Source: Rhizopus sp. PT2906
Lineage: Eukaryota > Mucoromycota > Mucoromycetes > Mucorales > Rhizopodaceae
Direction of reading: 5' to 3'
NCBI GenBank assembly: GCA_025529335.1
Contig: JAMYHX010000223.1
Location: 1-64,000, forward strand
Length of the DNA: 64,000 nt
Within the stretch, counting starts at the first letter, position 1. Every line of letters begins with the position of its first letter. Below are positions 1-11,362 of this stretch, piece by piece. A model generated the notes under the pieces. That model was not told the origin of the DNA. It was given only the letters and a program-made list of their open reading frames with translations, and did not search any database. The translations under genes were made by a program, and so were the position numbers.

Positions 1-228
1 ACATGAATTTTGTTCTCATCATGGGTGTATTTATTTTCGATCACAGGCGAATTTACTTTCCGAAAAGAGTGTATAACTTGCTGTATTTTTATCATCAATA
101 CTATTCACGCTTATCATTCATAATATGTTCTAGTGTTATATAAGGTATTGTCCTAACCTAATCATCCAACCTCTAGGGTAAACAAATCCAAATTATGTAC
201 AGCTTTTAATATATCATTTATTTTTTAG

Positions 229-358
229 GTGTTTTAAAGCGCTTTTTTATTCCATCGTTTTTTGGGCATTATTAAGTCTTTATCTTCCTGCGTTATTTTT
301 AGACAGATTGGCAAGTAAAGCAGTTTTAGGTACAAAAGAGGTAAATCTAACGAATTAA
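229..358 (+). CDS. 3' terminal exon of an unidentified membrane protein (partial)
   Basis: A T-rich stretch ending in TTTTTTAG is followed by an open frame of 42 codons that ends in TAA at 356-358. The peptide begins CFKALFYSIVFW and contains one clear hydrophobic membrane segment, then a short polar tail. The exon needs two bases from the exon before it. Upstream, bases 3-140 also hold an open, protein-like frame (starts MNFVLIMGVF, includes DHRRIYFPKR) that may be an earlier exon, but I could not join the two with a convincing donor. The family is not recognised. A GTAAAT at 341 could be another donor, so the true end is uncertain. Confidence 0.4.
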
Positions 359-2533
359 AATGAAAACAACAATAGAGATGCATTACACTCTCTAAACCTC
401 CGTTAGAGATTATTTAATTGGCTTGAATGGAGGCTGACTGTAGTATATCTGTCACACGCCTGTAATACAAGTGGTGAACCTTCATTGCTTGTCTTCCCTG
501 TCGTTAACGAATACTTATCCTTACACCACTTTTTATTTATTAAGAGATTTTCTTATTATTTTCTTCATTGACCAACATACGCATAATCTTTCTTAGAGCC
601 AAAAGCAAGCCAAACTGAATTTTAGTTATTTCTATAATTATAATGTAAATCAACAAAAAGTAAGAGAGTGATTATATTTAAATATAATAAAAGCCTTTTG
701 ATCAGATAGGTATATATATGTATTTATACATGCAAATACTATATTGAGCGTATTCATGCTGTATGCTTGTTTTAAAGTATCACAAGCTTAGACAAAACTC
801 TACTTGGATCAATTAAAAGGAAATGTATATTTAAAAGAAGTACATATACATAACACAGTGAGTTTACCATCTTGGGTTTATATCTTTTTAACCAAGAAAA
901 TATTTATATATCATATTTAATTGAGAATTTAGCCTAAATAATCTAGCATGAAGGTAAAGGCCTAAATGTCGATTTTATTCGCCCGGATTTTGAATTTATT
1001 CAGGCACGCTTTTATTCCCTCCAAAAAGCATTCTTTTAATTGATAAAGAATAGCTACTTTTGTGGGATTTGTCTTTCTTTTTAAATCTAATTTGACCTCA
1101 TAGAGAGTTTTGTAAAGTGCATCAAAGATATGCCTTTAAAACACTTTATTCAAACTTTAAAAACATCATAGGTAAAAGTGGTCTAATACAAGTTTAGAGT
1201 AGTCTGTGTCACATTGGCAATTATTCACGCTTCAGGAAGCTTTTGAATATTAAAAGCTACTATAAAAAGAAAATGTACTATTTTCATCCATTTCCCTTAT
1301 TTCTGGATATCTTGAAAAAGACATGATTTTAGGTATTATAAGGCTTACTATAATACTATTGAAGATGATGAAGAGGAATGATTGTAGAATCGCTGAATCA
1401 AACTGTTATTTCTACTATGGTATCATACTCTTCATTCAATCTTGGCTCTCAGCATAACAGCAGCGGTTACCGTATATCTTCTTTCAAAGATGATAACCGT
1501 TGAAAATGAAGCCATGTGATTTTGTTGAAAGACATGCCCGCTTGAATATCGCAAGTAATCAAAATGTTTACTAGTGTATTAAATGCACAATCTAACAATC
1601 CCTTTTTTTTTTTTTGGTTTTTAGCTATCGTTTGATTATAAAAGATTTGAAGATACTACGCATTTTACAGATCAATAATAGCTCCCGTCCAATTGTTAGT
1701 CTTCAAATATCAATAATTGACGGTAATCCCTTGACTCAGTAATGTTCTTCCTTGACTAAATTGTCAACAAAGTTGGAGAACTTTATAAATCTTGACTAAA
1801 AACGACTGCAGAAATGCGTTGCTCAATAATATCAATACTGACAACAAAGTTCTACCTATTTCAATACTGAGAGGATATATATATACACCAAAAAAAGTCA
1901 TAATAAAAATGTTTAAGTGGCCACCGTAAATGATCAATAGCCAGCTGCATATACGATGACAGTTTGTGCCGACTTGACCAATTATGAACAAGACTTCATC
2001 AGACATCAGATTATTTGTGTTGCAAGACTGCAATCACCCAAGCAAATAGTCATAGCTGTAGATCTTAAATAATTTATCATTTAGCTATATGAACCAAACA
2101 GTCATTCTATACTTTTACTTGTATTCAGCGCACCTTTTCGTCCACTATATGATGCATAATATTAAACTTTATAGAGTCATGCAGATCACTGGCTAATCTA
2201 TAATGGAACTCAGCTGCCAATCCCCACCTTGTCTCAACAAACCCTTTTCCTCCATCCGTCATCAACCAAAGAAAAACAATAATAAAGCAACATAGACTCT
2301 TCCTTTTCATTTTTTCTTTCTTTCTTACTTTCAAGAAATAGCTCCAATGAGCCCACCACTTACTTTTATGATAAGCTTCTTTAAGAATCAGAATACTTTT
2401 CTCTGAGTAACAATAACTTGTGTACACATTTGGGGAGCATTAAACTTCCCAAATGAGCTGATTTTTTAATGGTTCACACGGCATACATACTTTCTTTTTC
2501 CCTTTATTTTTTTTCATACTCTTAAAAATAACC
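359..2533. other. AT-rich intergenic region without a convincing gene
   Basis: About 2.2 kb of AT-rich DNA in which I see no coherent spliced reading frame, RNA gene or repeat family. The only candidate is a 61-codon minus-strand frame, 2310 to 2125, whose product starts with a signal-peptide-like hydrophobic stretch (MKRKSLCCFIIVFLWLM) after an A/G-rich leader; it has no recognised relatives and could be chance. Around 1465-1500 there is a loose inverted repeat (CGGTTACC versus GATAACCG). The last ~60 bases before 2534 are pyrimidine-rich and then A-rich, like leaders of other genes here. Confidence 0.5.
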
Positions 2534-3757
2534 ATGGAAGCGATTGACGATTACGCCAACGAGAACATTGTCCGTTCTATAGCCTACACTGCACTTGACA
2601 AGATCCAAAACCACCAGTACCATGAACTCCTTCCTTTCTCATCTCAACCATTACGCCAACGAGCTCAGTTTCTGCCAAATGAGGACTGGTATCAATGGCA
2701 AAAGGACAATTGTGCTCAAATGATCGAATCTGTCTGGACTGAAAAGGGCAATATCGCAGACGAACTGTACCAGAAACAAGTCTATTATAAGCGCATGGAC
2801 GCAGATACACTACATGCTATTGTCGAGTTTGCAGAAAGAGACAAGAGCCACTTTGTGGTCATTCTTATCTTGGAGAACGGAAGTGGTGACATGTCAGACG
2901 CAAAGTATCATAATATTAAGGAATTATCCGATGCTGAATGGTTGGATATATTTGAAAATTGGTCAAGGACGCTTGAAGAGGCCGAACGTATCTTTCTGAC
3001 CAAGGTGACGAGACATAAAAGAGAATTTACAATGGATACTCCTGATGTAAGAAGAAGGGAAAAAAAAAGAGAGAGAAAGGCTAATGGGTATACTTAGAGT
3101 AGTAAAGGGGGTAAGGAAGCACCAGAAGATTACTGGGGGGACTGGTCCTCGGATGAAGCAAGTTCTACAGAAGATACAGGGTCAAACTTTAATCCACAAA
3201 AGGCAGATCAGGAAGAAACAGAGGACTCGGAAGATGAGTATTATACGAGATGGAGTAAGGATCCTGGTACACTGACGCCTGGACCTGACGAACAAAAGAA
3301 AAGTCGTATCCTCAGTACGATCAATCAACAGGAGATTGATGAAGAATACGATCAGTCCTACAATCCTCTGTTTACAGTACCTAGTGTCCCCAACCTCATG
3401 GACGCACACACAGCCGCATTATCCGAACTCACTCAGATTCTTCAAACCTCGATTCCCCAGCCACGTGGGTCGACCAGCACTCGACCCACCGTCATTAACC
3501 CATTACCCAAGGCAGCCATGACTCGACTAGCTCCTCAGATGGAATCGCTTCAAGTCACTGAAAGGTTTCCAGGCGCTTATCCAGAATCAGGGATGCAGAC
3601 ACCAGGTGATAGAATAGAACAAACACAATATTACAAGGAAGCAGGTCGTCAATTATTCATGAAGAGTCTCAGCGCTCTAATCCATGCAGCTAAACTCTTG
3701 GGTTATGAAGGCAAGGATATTTTAGAGATGGTACAGGAGATTGTAAATAAGGAATAA
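2534..3757 (+). CDS. Conserved-looking fungal protein of unknown function, two exons
   Basis: Exons 2534-3046 and 3098-3757 give 390 residues. The 51-nt intron has GTAAGA, an internal CTAAT and CTTAG, and removing it takes out an in-frame TAG without changing frame. The N-terminal ~170 residues look globular (aromatic-rich, helix-forming). Residues ~172-230 are acidic and low complexity, and the C-terminal ~60 residues are helical (ending in a segment rich in Leu, Ala and Lys). There is no membrane segment and no motif I can name. The start is chosen because ATG sits in ACCATGG after an A-rich leader. Function unknown. Confidence 0.8.
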
Positions 3758-3799
3758 TAATAATAATAAAAAAACATGCTTTATACAGAAAAAATTGTG

Positions 3800-5592
3800 T
3801 TAAACTTCATAAACCCATTTCAAGCTCTTGTCTGCATCCTTCTCGATTTCAATCGTCTTTCTATCCAAAACTTCAGCCACTTTCTGCTTCACACCTTGCT
3901 TGCCTTGACGTTCACGAACAAAGTAATCAATGACTTGTTGACGATTGAGAGCATAGTTGCCAACATCAGAGGCTTCACCTGTGACAACACGCATGATATC
4001 TTGTTCGGAGGGCAGCATGTATTTACGATGAGGATACTTTTTATAATCACGCTTGACCAAAAAGTCCAAGCGAAGAGGAGAGGGAGAGTCAAAGTAGTCT
4101 TGCTTGATTTGACGTGCATCCACTTCCTTCAGATCACTGGGCTTCCAGTTGGCCTTGTCACGTCGGACCAAGGTAGCATAGACGCCTTCCTTAAAGTCGT
4201 GGCCCTGAAGGAACTTTTGGACGAGATGGTATTCCATCTTGAAACATTGAGAGATACTCAGTGTGCTGCCATTACGGATCTGCTGAATAGTGACCTTGAG
4301 TGAGGTAGGAGACATTGAACGAAGGAGCTTGAGTGTTTCTTGAGCCCATTCGGTCTGTTCGTCCTTTTCAAGAGCTTTGATGATCTCTTCGATTGTGTCG
4401 TACTTGAAGCATCGGTCAATTGCTTGACGAATAGGTCCTCCCAAGGAGAAGGTGGGTTCTGCTTCAAGCTCAGCTGAGAATTCCTCGATGGCTTGGTTGA
4501 CCATGTCGTGTGTAGGCTCTTCGAGTTCGGCCAGACGAGCCTCGAGTGCGGACAGGCGTGAGGATGGCACATAGTGAGTGGCTACACCAGAATACAACAC
4601 GTCAACGCCCTTGAGACGCTTGCCTGTCAAGCCAAGGTAGAGACCCAACTGACCGTCGAGACGAGGCAAAAAGAAAGAACCACCGACTTCGGGAAGGAAT
4701 CCGATGGCAGTTTCTGGCATAGCAAACAATGTGTTCTCAGTTGCAATACGGAAAGGTGCATGTACAGATAGACCAACACCACCGCCCACTAGGCAAACAA
4801 GTCAGTCTCTTTCTTTTTTCTGAAAGGTTCCAACTTACTTGTGATACCATTCATGATGGAAACGAAGGGTGTCTCTAATGTGGCAATAAGGTGATCGAGT
4901 TGATATTCTTCTTCAAAGAACTTGGCCGCATTGGGATCCTTGGCTTCAGCTAAATCGACAACAGCTATATCAAAAACGTTAGCCCATCTAGTTGCTGATA
5001 TGACAGAAATGACTTACTTTTAACGTCACCCCCAGCACAGAATCCTTTGCCTCCAGAGTGCTTCAGAAGAATAATTTTAGCTAAATCAGATTTTTCCCAC
5101 GACTAAATGAAGAGTCAGTTTTATATCATCTTTTTTTTTTTCCTATTTGCCCTTACTTGAAGTTCGGGTAAAATGCTTCGAACCATAGGTAGGCTCAATG
5201 CGTTCAGTTTCTTGGGACGGTTGAGAATGACTTCGCGTACAGCCAAATTGCTTTTATGAATGACTTCTGTCTAATTAAACATGTATAAGTTGTGTTTTGT
5301 CAAAAAAAATAAAGTTGCCTATTTTACTTGAGCAGACTCTAAGCCTGAGATAGAGGTGGATGAAGTAGAATACATCTATAGACGAAAGGGCGTTATTGAT
5401 TGAAGTTTAGAATGTCAAAAAATTGAAAACCTTTTTCGCGTTTTGTCCAGAGAGAATATATCTTGTTTGAATTAATCGTCTGTTTGCATTCATAGACATG
5501 CGAGCAATAGTAGGTAAAGCGTTGACTGTTCTTCTAGTGACCGTTGACTGGCTTTGTTGAAAGAGACGTCTTAAAAGAACACGACTGCTCAT
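3800..5592 (-). CDS. HIBCH: 3-hydroxyisobutyryl-CoA hydrolase, mitochondrial
   Basis: Six exons (5592-5431, 5375-5328, 5270-5157, 5102-5018, 4964-4839, 4788-3800) encode 507 residues. The family hydrolyses 3-hydroxyisobutyryl-CoA in valine breakdown. The crotonase-fold signatures are visible: GGKGFCAGGD, then NGITMGGGVGLS (the Met codon is split by an intron), ATENTLFAMPE and GFLPEVGG, followed by the long C-terminal extension typical of this branch of the crotonases. The first ~50 residues are rich in Arg, Ser and Thr with almost no acid, as expected of a mitochondrial presequence. The ATG at 5592 is preferred over the longer upstream frame, which is poly-Phe. Introns are 50-57 nt. The family is clear; mitochondrial location is inferred. 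Confidence 0.93.
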
Positions 5593-5842
5593 TATAACAC
5601 CCAAAAAAGAAAAAAGACGAAAAAAAAAAAAAAAGGCAAAAGACAAACAGGGGCAGCATTATGCGGAAAATTTTAAGACAGTCACACAAACCGAGAAATA
5701 ACCAAATTTGTCTATTCCTAAAAGGAGATAAAGAGGAAAAAAAGGAAAGAAATAGAAAAAGAGAAAGAGAGAAAAAGAGAGTGTGTGAGCAAAAGATCAA
5801 AAGATCAAAAGAAAGGACAAAAGGGTATACATAATGACACGT

Positions 5843-6538
5843 TTATTTATTGTATTTTACAGGACTCAAAAGAGCTTCTTGACCTTGTTGAATAAGAGAT
5901 TGTAATCTTTCTTCCATTCTGGAGAGAAGGATTTCCTCTGGTTGGCGGTCAATGGATAGCGAAGATAAAGATCGAGTTCTTTTCTTATCTCGTTTTGTAT
6001 TACGAGGCGGTTGAACCTAAAATAAAAGTAAGTAAAGGCAATACAAAAAAAGGGGGGCAAGGGAATTGTTTACCTTTTTATTTTCTAATAAAGAAGTAGA
6101 AGAATGTCTCTTTTTTGTATAGGTCAGCTTTTGTTCCTGTGTCCATTCTTGGATTCTTCGTTTCTTGATAAGGTCAGGTTCTTCATATTTGTACGGTAGT
6201 TTGTATTGTATTTTATGATGATGTATTGGAGTAGATGCTGTTGGAGTGGATGATGATGTTGTTGTTGTTGTTGATGCGGATGATTCTACAAAAGATGAAC
6301 TGAACAATGTGCCAGTGAGATAACTATAGGCTGTAATAGCGATGGCTGAAGTGAATATGAGCACATCTAATAATCTTGAAAATAAAACTTCAAAGGATGA
6401 GATAGGTCTAAGGCTACTACTACTTGTTGTAGTAGTTGTTCCGGTTGTTGTTGATGTAACATCAAAAGAGCTCGCTAAACTAGTTTGTCGTCTGTGATCT
6501 CTTCTTGGTTCAGCTTTACAGACATCAAAGACAGGCAT
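5843..6538 (-). CDS. Small single-span membrane protein, unknown
   Basis: Exons 6538-6074 and 6016-5843 encode 212 residues. The 57-nt intron (GTAAAC to TTTTAG) removes a stop after an unlikely hydrophobic read-through tail. Residues ~1-45 are polar and Ser/Thr-rich. A single membrane segment follows at ~50-78 (starts VLFSRLLDVLIF), then a Ser/Thr run, a basic stretch and a C-terminal helix with Glu, Gln and Leu. No catalytic motif is visible and the family is not recognised. It faces the CARNMT1 gene across a 428-bp divergent promoter region. Confidence 0.7.
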
Positions 6539-6966
6539 CTTTTATTGAAAAAAAAAAAAAAAGAAGAAGGAAAGAGAAGGAAGAAAAAGGGAAATGATAA
6601 AATGTAAACAGTTTTATGTAAAATCACGCGTACATCTGCGGAGTCGTTGGATAAGTTGGGTAGTCATGGTAATGGTATGTAATCATAGTAACGGTTACTA
6701 TTGTATGTAAACATAAACACAGTTTTTTTTTTTGTAATCCTCTGTTTTGTTTAAATGACATTGATTCCGTTTCATATTTCGTCTTTAGTTTGTTCTATTA
6801 TTTTTTTGTACTTTCCATAAAAAACTGAATTCCATTGACATGTGAATATTTCCTTTTGCCACACACACCCGCCCACAAACACATATACACACGAACTGTT
6901 ATCTTGCATTAAAGTGATACCGTTCTACAAGTGGCTTATTTCTTTTTCTTTTTTTTAAAATTTATC
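6539..6966. promoter_or_regulatory. Divergent promoter region
   Basis: 428 bp between the start codons of the small membrane protein gene (minus) and CARNMT1 (plus). It holds A-rich and T-rich runs, a CACA-rich stretch near 6860-6890 and the pyrimidine tract that precedes the CARNMT1 start. Two GTAACGG/GTAATGG-like segments lie at ~6665-6700. No known factor site is claimed. Confidence 0.45.
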
Positions 6967-8544
6967 ATGACTGATAGACACTGTCATAACACAGAGGAGC
7001 AGGACCCTGCAGAGTCAGAGCAAGTGTATCTGATCAAGGTCATTACAGCATTTGCTTCTTACAAGAGATTTTCATTAAACAACAACCACAGAAGAAGACG
7101 CGACTATCTTTCACTTCCTGAACACCATAAAAAGCTGATTCCTGACTTTCTTGATAAAGTCAATAAAGTGGACGAATGTATTGAACACAACATGACGTTT
7201 ATTCGTGACATTGTCAAAAGTGCAAACATGTTTCTAGACCCCAGTATTATGGAACATTCACAACAAAAAGTACACACAAATACATGTACACACACATATG
7301 AAGATAGCAAATGCTTATCTATAATATATGCATATAACTTTAGTTGTATTCAAGTATGAGAAATTCAAATAGACCACCTGTCTCTCCCATGGATATGGAT
7401 AAAGTAAGAAGTACCTTGAAACAATTCGTGAGAGATTGGTCAAAACAGGGAGAAAGAGAAAGGAAACTGACGTATGATCCGATCATTCAAGAGTTGGATA
7501 CCCTTTTTCAGCATGTTCCTGCAGATAAACGAGGTGATATCCGTGTACTCGTGCCTGGCGCTGGTTTAGGTCGTTTAGCATTTGATATCGCAAGTCAAGG
7601 TATATATTATGCATACATCAATGCGTTTGATAGAGACCTTTTTACCTTTTCCCCCAATCAACAGGATTTAGCTGCCAAGGTAATAGAAAGTAATACATAG
7701 CGTAGACTTGTACTATTAACGCGTGTTTTTAGGAAACGAGTTTTCTTATTACATGGCAAGTAGATGATTTAATTAATATGCATTCCATTAACCCTTTTTT
7801 TATTATATAGTTGTTTGGATCTCACTTTATTCTTAATAGGTAAAACACAAAAAAAAAAAAGCTTCAGATACATTTGTCATTCATCATTTTCATTAGAGTC
7901 AAAGAAGTCAACGAATATAGCATTTATCCATTTATTCACTCTTACTCCAACATCAAATCGGATTTAGACCAATTATCTCCTATTAATGTACCTGACGTAT
8001 TACCCGCACACCTTCCATCTACCGTCGATTTTTCCATGGTAGCCGGTGATTTTGTGGAAGTTTATGGACAACAAGAGAACAATTTCGGTAAACGCGATTG
8101 ACAGCCTATAAACAATCTCTTATATTCTGTAGAAGCGTGGGATGTCGTCGTCACTTGTTTCTTTATAGACACTGCCAAGAATATCCTGGAATATCTGGAA
8201 GTTATTCACAAGATTTTGAAGCCACACGGCACATGGATTAATATCGGTATAAAATAGATCATCTCGTGATATCATATGCTAAATGATAGCTAGGCCCCTT
8301 GTTGTATCATTTTGAGGATTCATCCGCAGGTGATACATCTATCGAACTAAGTCTTGAACAAGTAAAGGACGTAGCCAAGAAGATGGGCTTTGAATTCAAG
8401 GTAATTCTTGTTATTATGCCCTTATCTTTACTCATCTTTTATATACAGAAAGAATCCATGGTGTCTACCACTTATACTTCCAATCCAGAAAGTATGCTCA
8501 AATATGTTTATGAGTGTGCATTTTGGACAGCAGTTAAACTCTAA
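6967..8544 (+). CDS. CARNMT1: CARNMT1-family N-methyltransferase (N2227/UPF0586)
   Basis: Nine exons (6967-7269, 7344-7599, 7665-7679, 7733-7755, 7811-7839, 7897-8087, 8133-8246, 8294-8400, 8449-8544) give 377 residues. The SAM-binding loop is VPGAGLGRLAFDIA. The family signatures SMRNSNRPP, GNEFSYYMLFGSHF, CFFIDTAKNILEYL and WINIGPLLYHFED are all present. Animal members methylate carnosine and have been reported to methylate histidine in zinc-finger proteins; the substrate in this fungus is not known. Exons 3 and 4 are only 15 and 23 nt, and intron 4 (7756-7810) starts with GC rather than GT, in the sequence ATG|GCAAGT. The phase fits only if both oddities are real. The stop is 78 bp from that of LIS1, which converges on it. 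Confidence 0.92.
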
Positions 8545-8622
8545 TAAAAAGAAAGGGGATACTATATTGCGTTTATTAAAAAAGAGGGGGTATATAAATG
8601 AATATGGATAGGCAATATCTAG

Positions 8623-9239
8623 TTATCGGCATTGCCATATCTTTAGTGTTTGATCAACACTTCCTGTGGCTACAAGAGGTGATGTCGTACAGTAAGAGAT
8701 ACAGGTGACAAAGTGAGAGTGAGCCTCGATTGTCTTTACGCATCGACCCGTCTTCAAATCCCAGATCTTCATTGTCTTATCATCCGATACACTGATCAAA
8801 TATTTACCATTCGGATGAACGACGAGGCCTCGGATCCAGTTGTCATGGCCGACCTATATTTGTTGCTTAGTAACATCAACAGTTGAAACGTATACTAAGC
8901 TTACCAGAGTGCTCAGCAGCTGTCCAGAAGAGACATCCCAAAGCTTGATAGTTTTATCTCTGGATCCGGTAAGGATAAACTGACCAGGCACGGCTTGCTC
9001 TTTGTTTAACTTTATCTGCAAGCATCATCAGTAACATGACACATCTGCATTTATATTTTCATATGAATGAACTTACGCTATTTTCTAGCCACTCGGCTAT
9101 AAAAGGATAAGCTGCGACTGGCAAAAAGATGACACATTCAACCACATGCTCATGACCTCTAAATTCCATCCTTGATTCTCCCTTTTGGATATCCCAAACT
9201 CGAGCCGTCTTTATATTGATTAATATTTTCCTTTTATTT

Positions 9240-9292
<53 letters not shown>

Positions 9293-10320
9293 AGACTTAC
9301 TTGATCATTAGAGCAACTGGCTAACCATCTACCATCTTCAGAAGGAAATATTCTTCTGACCCAGTCAAGATGTCCAACCAATGTTTTGACACAGTATCTA
9401 TATTCTCTTGTCAGCTTTGTTGTCTACAATAAAACCTGGGCTTACCCTGATGCCATTTCCCACAATTTGATCGTTTTGTCACGTGAGGACGTAGCAATAA
9501 TATCACTGGAAGGAATCATGACAACCGAAGAAATGCTGTGGTCGTGGCCGTACAAGGTGCGAACACACTTGTAGTCGTTATTGGTATCCCAAACTTTGAT
9601 TGTTAAATCAGCAGAACAAGAAACTATCAACAGATATTAATCACTAATTCCCTCCCCCCCTTTTTTTTTCTTTCTCTCTGCATATTCTCTCTTACTCAGA
9701 TGGTTTCCCTTGGCGTCAAACGTAATATCCTGTACTGCTTTTGTATGTCCCTTAAGTGTTCTTTCATATTCCCCTGTTTCATAATCCCATATTTTGATAG
9801 TCGCATCCTCAGAGGCAGAAGCTAATATTTGATAGATTGGATGAAACGATACGCGTGTCAGTGGACTACGATGACCGGCCAAGCAGAACCTTTCTGGGCC
9901 TCTAGGAATCCAGTCAACCGAACTGGTTGGTTTACGTGTTGGAGCATTATTAAGTTCTTCTTGCATCTGAGTTGCTTTGCTTTCTAATTCCATAATCTAA
10001 TTTTTTTTTTATAAAGTTGTCAGCCTTTTCCATCCAATAAATATCACCGCAACTTTAACCTTTTTCTGCAAACGAATCACAGAGGTCCACTTCTTTTCCA
10101 AAAGACCAGCATATTTTTGTTTAGGGTCAGGTACAAAGTCATCACCAGTTTCGTTCTTGAATGCGTTGAACGCTTCTTTAAAACCAGAAGAACTCAGATA
10201 ATCTAAAATGGCTTTATGGCTATTACACATACACAAAAGTCAGTAGCCCCTTTTTTTTCTTCTAATATTTATTTACAGTTCATCTTTTTGACGTTCTGAA
10301 AGTATAGAGTGCGCTGTCAT
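8623..10320 (-). CDS. PAC1: LIS1/PAC1/NudF, dynein regulator
   Basis: Eight exons (10320-10277, 10219-10060, 9996-9696, 9623-9446, 9397-9301, 9208-9077, 9015-8905, 8853-8623) encode 417 residues, the usual LIS1 length (~410). An N-terminal LisH dimerisation motif (residues ~7-40, includes ILDYLSSSGFKEAFNAF) is followed by a short coiled coil and seven WD40 repeats, with DKTIKLWD and DQTLKIWQCR in the last ones. LIS1 binds the dynein motor and is needed for nuclear and vesicle transport in hyphae. Intron 5 contains a 45-nt run of A on the coding strand. The family is certain. Confidence 0.97.
9245..9289. repeat. 45-nt T homopolymer inside LIS1 intron 5
   Basis: An uninterrupted run of T on the plus strand (A in the LIS1 transcript) lying between the donor GTAAGT at 9300 and the acceptor at 9209. 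Assembly or read errors are possible in such a run, but it is intronic and does not alter the protein model. Confidence 0.85.
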
Positions 10321-10846
10321 GGTAACAAAAATAAAGAAAAAAAAAAAGTAAAAAAGAAAAAAGAAAGAAATGATTAAAAAAAGAAAAAAAGAAAAAAAAA
10401 GGGGCACGTTGCGAAATTTAAAAAAGATCAGTGTATGACAACCAGGCACTGCCTTGTTTTCTGGAAAATGATTCAACTTATTTGACAGCCAAAACTACAG
10501 CTTTATTCAGAAATTATTCGTACACACTGATAGAAAAATAAAATATCAGACAACAAATAACAAAAAGAGAGAGCAAGAGAATGAAATGTAAAAAAAAAAG
10601 CCTAGTAAATTAGTTACATTCAAAAGAAGAGTTTACAACAGAAAGAGAGAGAGAGAAAGGCAAGAAAAGTGAGTAAGCTTAAAAGCGTTGATCACATGTT
10701 TCTTATATCTCAAAAAGATGATGTTGTCAAGTCGGAAACAATAAAGAAGAGACGGATTACCAACTAAAGTGTTGATATGCATTAAACACTTTTTTAATGA
10801 GCGACAAATACATAAAAAAAAAAACTCTTCCTTCTTTACTATAGAA
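10321..10846. promoter_or_regulatory. Divergent promoter region between LIS1 and MED31
   Basis: 526 bp between the two start codons. The LIS1 side is a long A/G-rich tract (T/C-rich in the transcript), the usual leader style in this window. The rest is AT-rich with a GAGA-rich segment near 10635-10660. No coding frame or RNA gene is seen. Confidence 0.5.
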
Positions 10847-11320
10847 ATGCTTAATTCAGAAGAAGAAAAGAAACGCTTTCAAATTGAACTTGAATTTATA
10901 CAATGTTTAGCAAATCCTTGGTATTTAAATAGTAATTCAATAATTGTTGTACATTTCAAGAAATTGTAAATGAATCTATAGATCTTGCGCAACAACAGTA
11001 TCTCAAAGATCCTGCGTTTATTAATTACCTGAAATATTTACAATACTGGAAACAACCAGAATATGCAAAATTTGTAGTGTAAGTAAAATGTGTAAATATA
11101 AAACATACACACTAATATGACCTGTAGATATCCTCATGCCTTGTACTTTTTAGACTTGTTACAACATGCAGAATTTAGAGATTACATCAGTACGTCAGAG
11201 AATACCCAGGAAGTACACAGAATGCAATATTATCATTGGCAGTTTCTACGACACTCTCCTGTTCCATCGAGTCCCAATAATTTTATATCGAACGCTGAAA
11301 ATAAAGAGATAATCGAGTAA
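10847..11320 (+). CDS. MED31: Mediator complex subunit 31 (SOH1)
   Basis: Exons 10847-10931, 10982-11078 and 11128-11320 give 124 residues. MED31 is a small helical subunit of the Mediator middle module. The family core is plain: FIQCLANPWYLN, DPAFINYLKYLQYW, PEYAKFVVYPHAL and YYHWQFLRH. The length matches fungal and animal members. The first Phe after LN in many homologues is Asn here (codon split by intron 1). A second plus-strand gene seems to start only 42 bp downstream. Confidence 0.95.
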
Positions 11321-11362
11321 GGCGCCTTAATCTCTATAAAGTATTCCCAAAAAAAAAAACCA

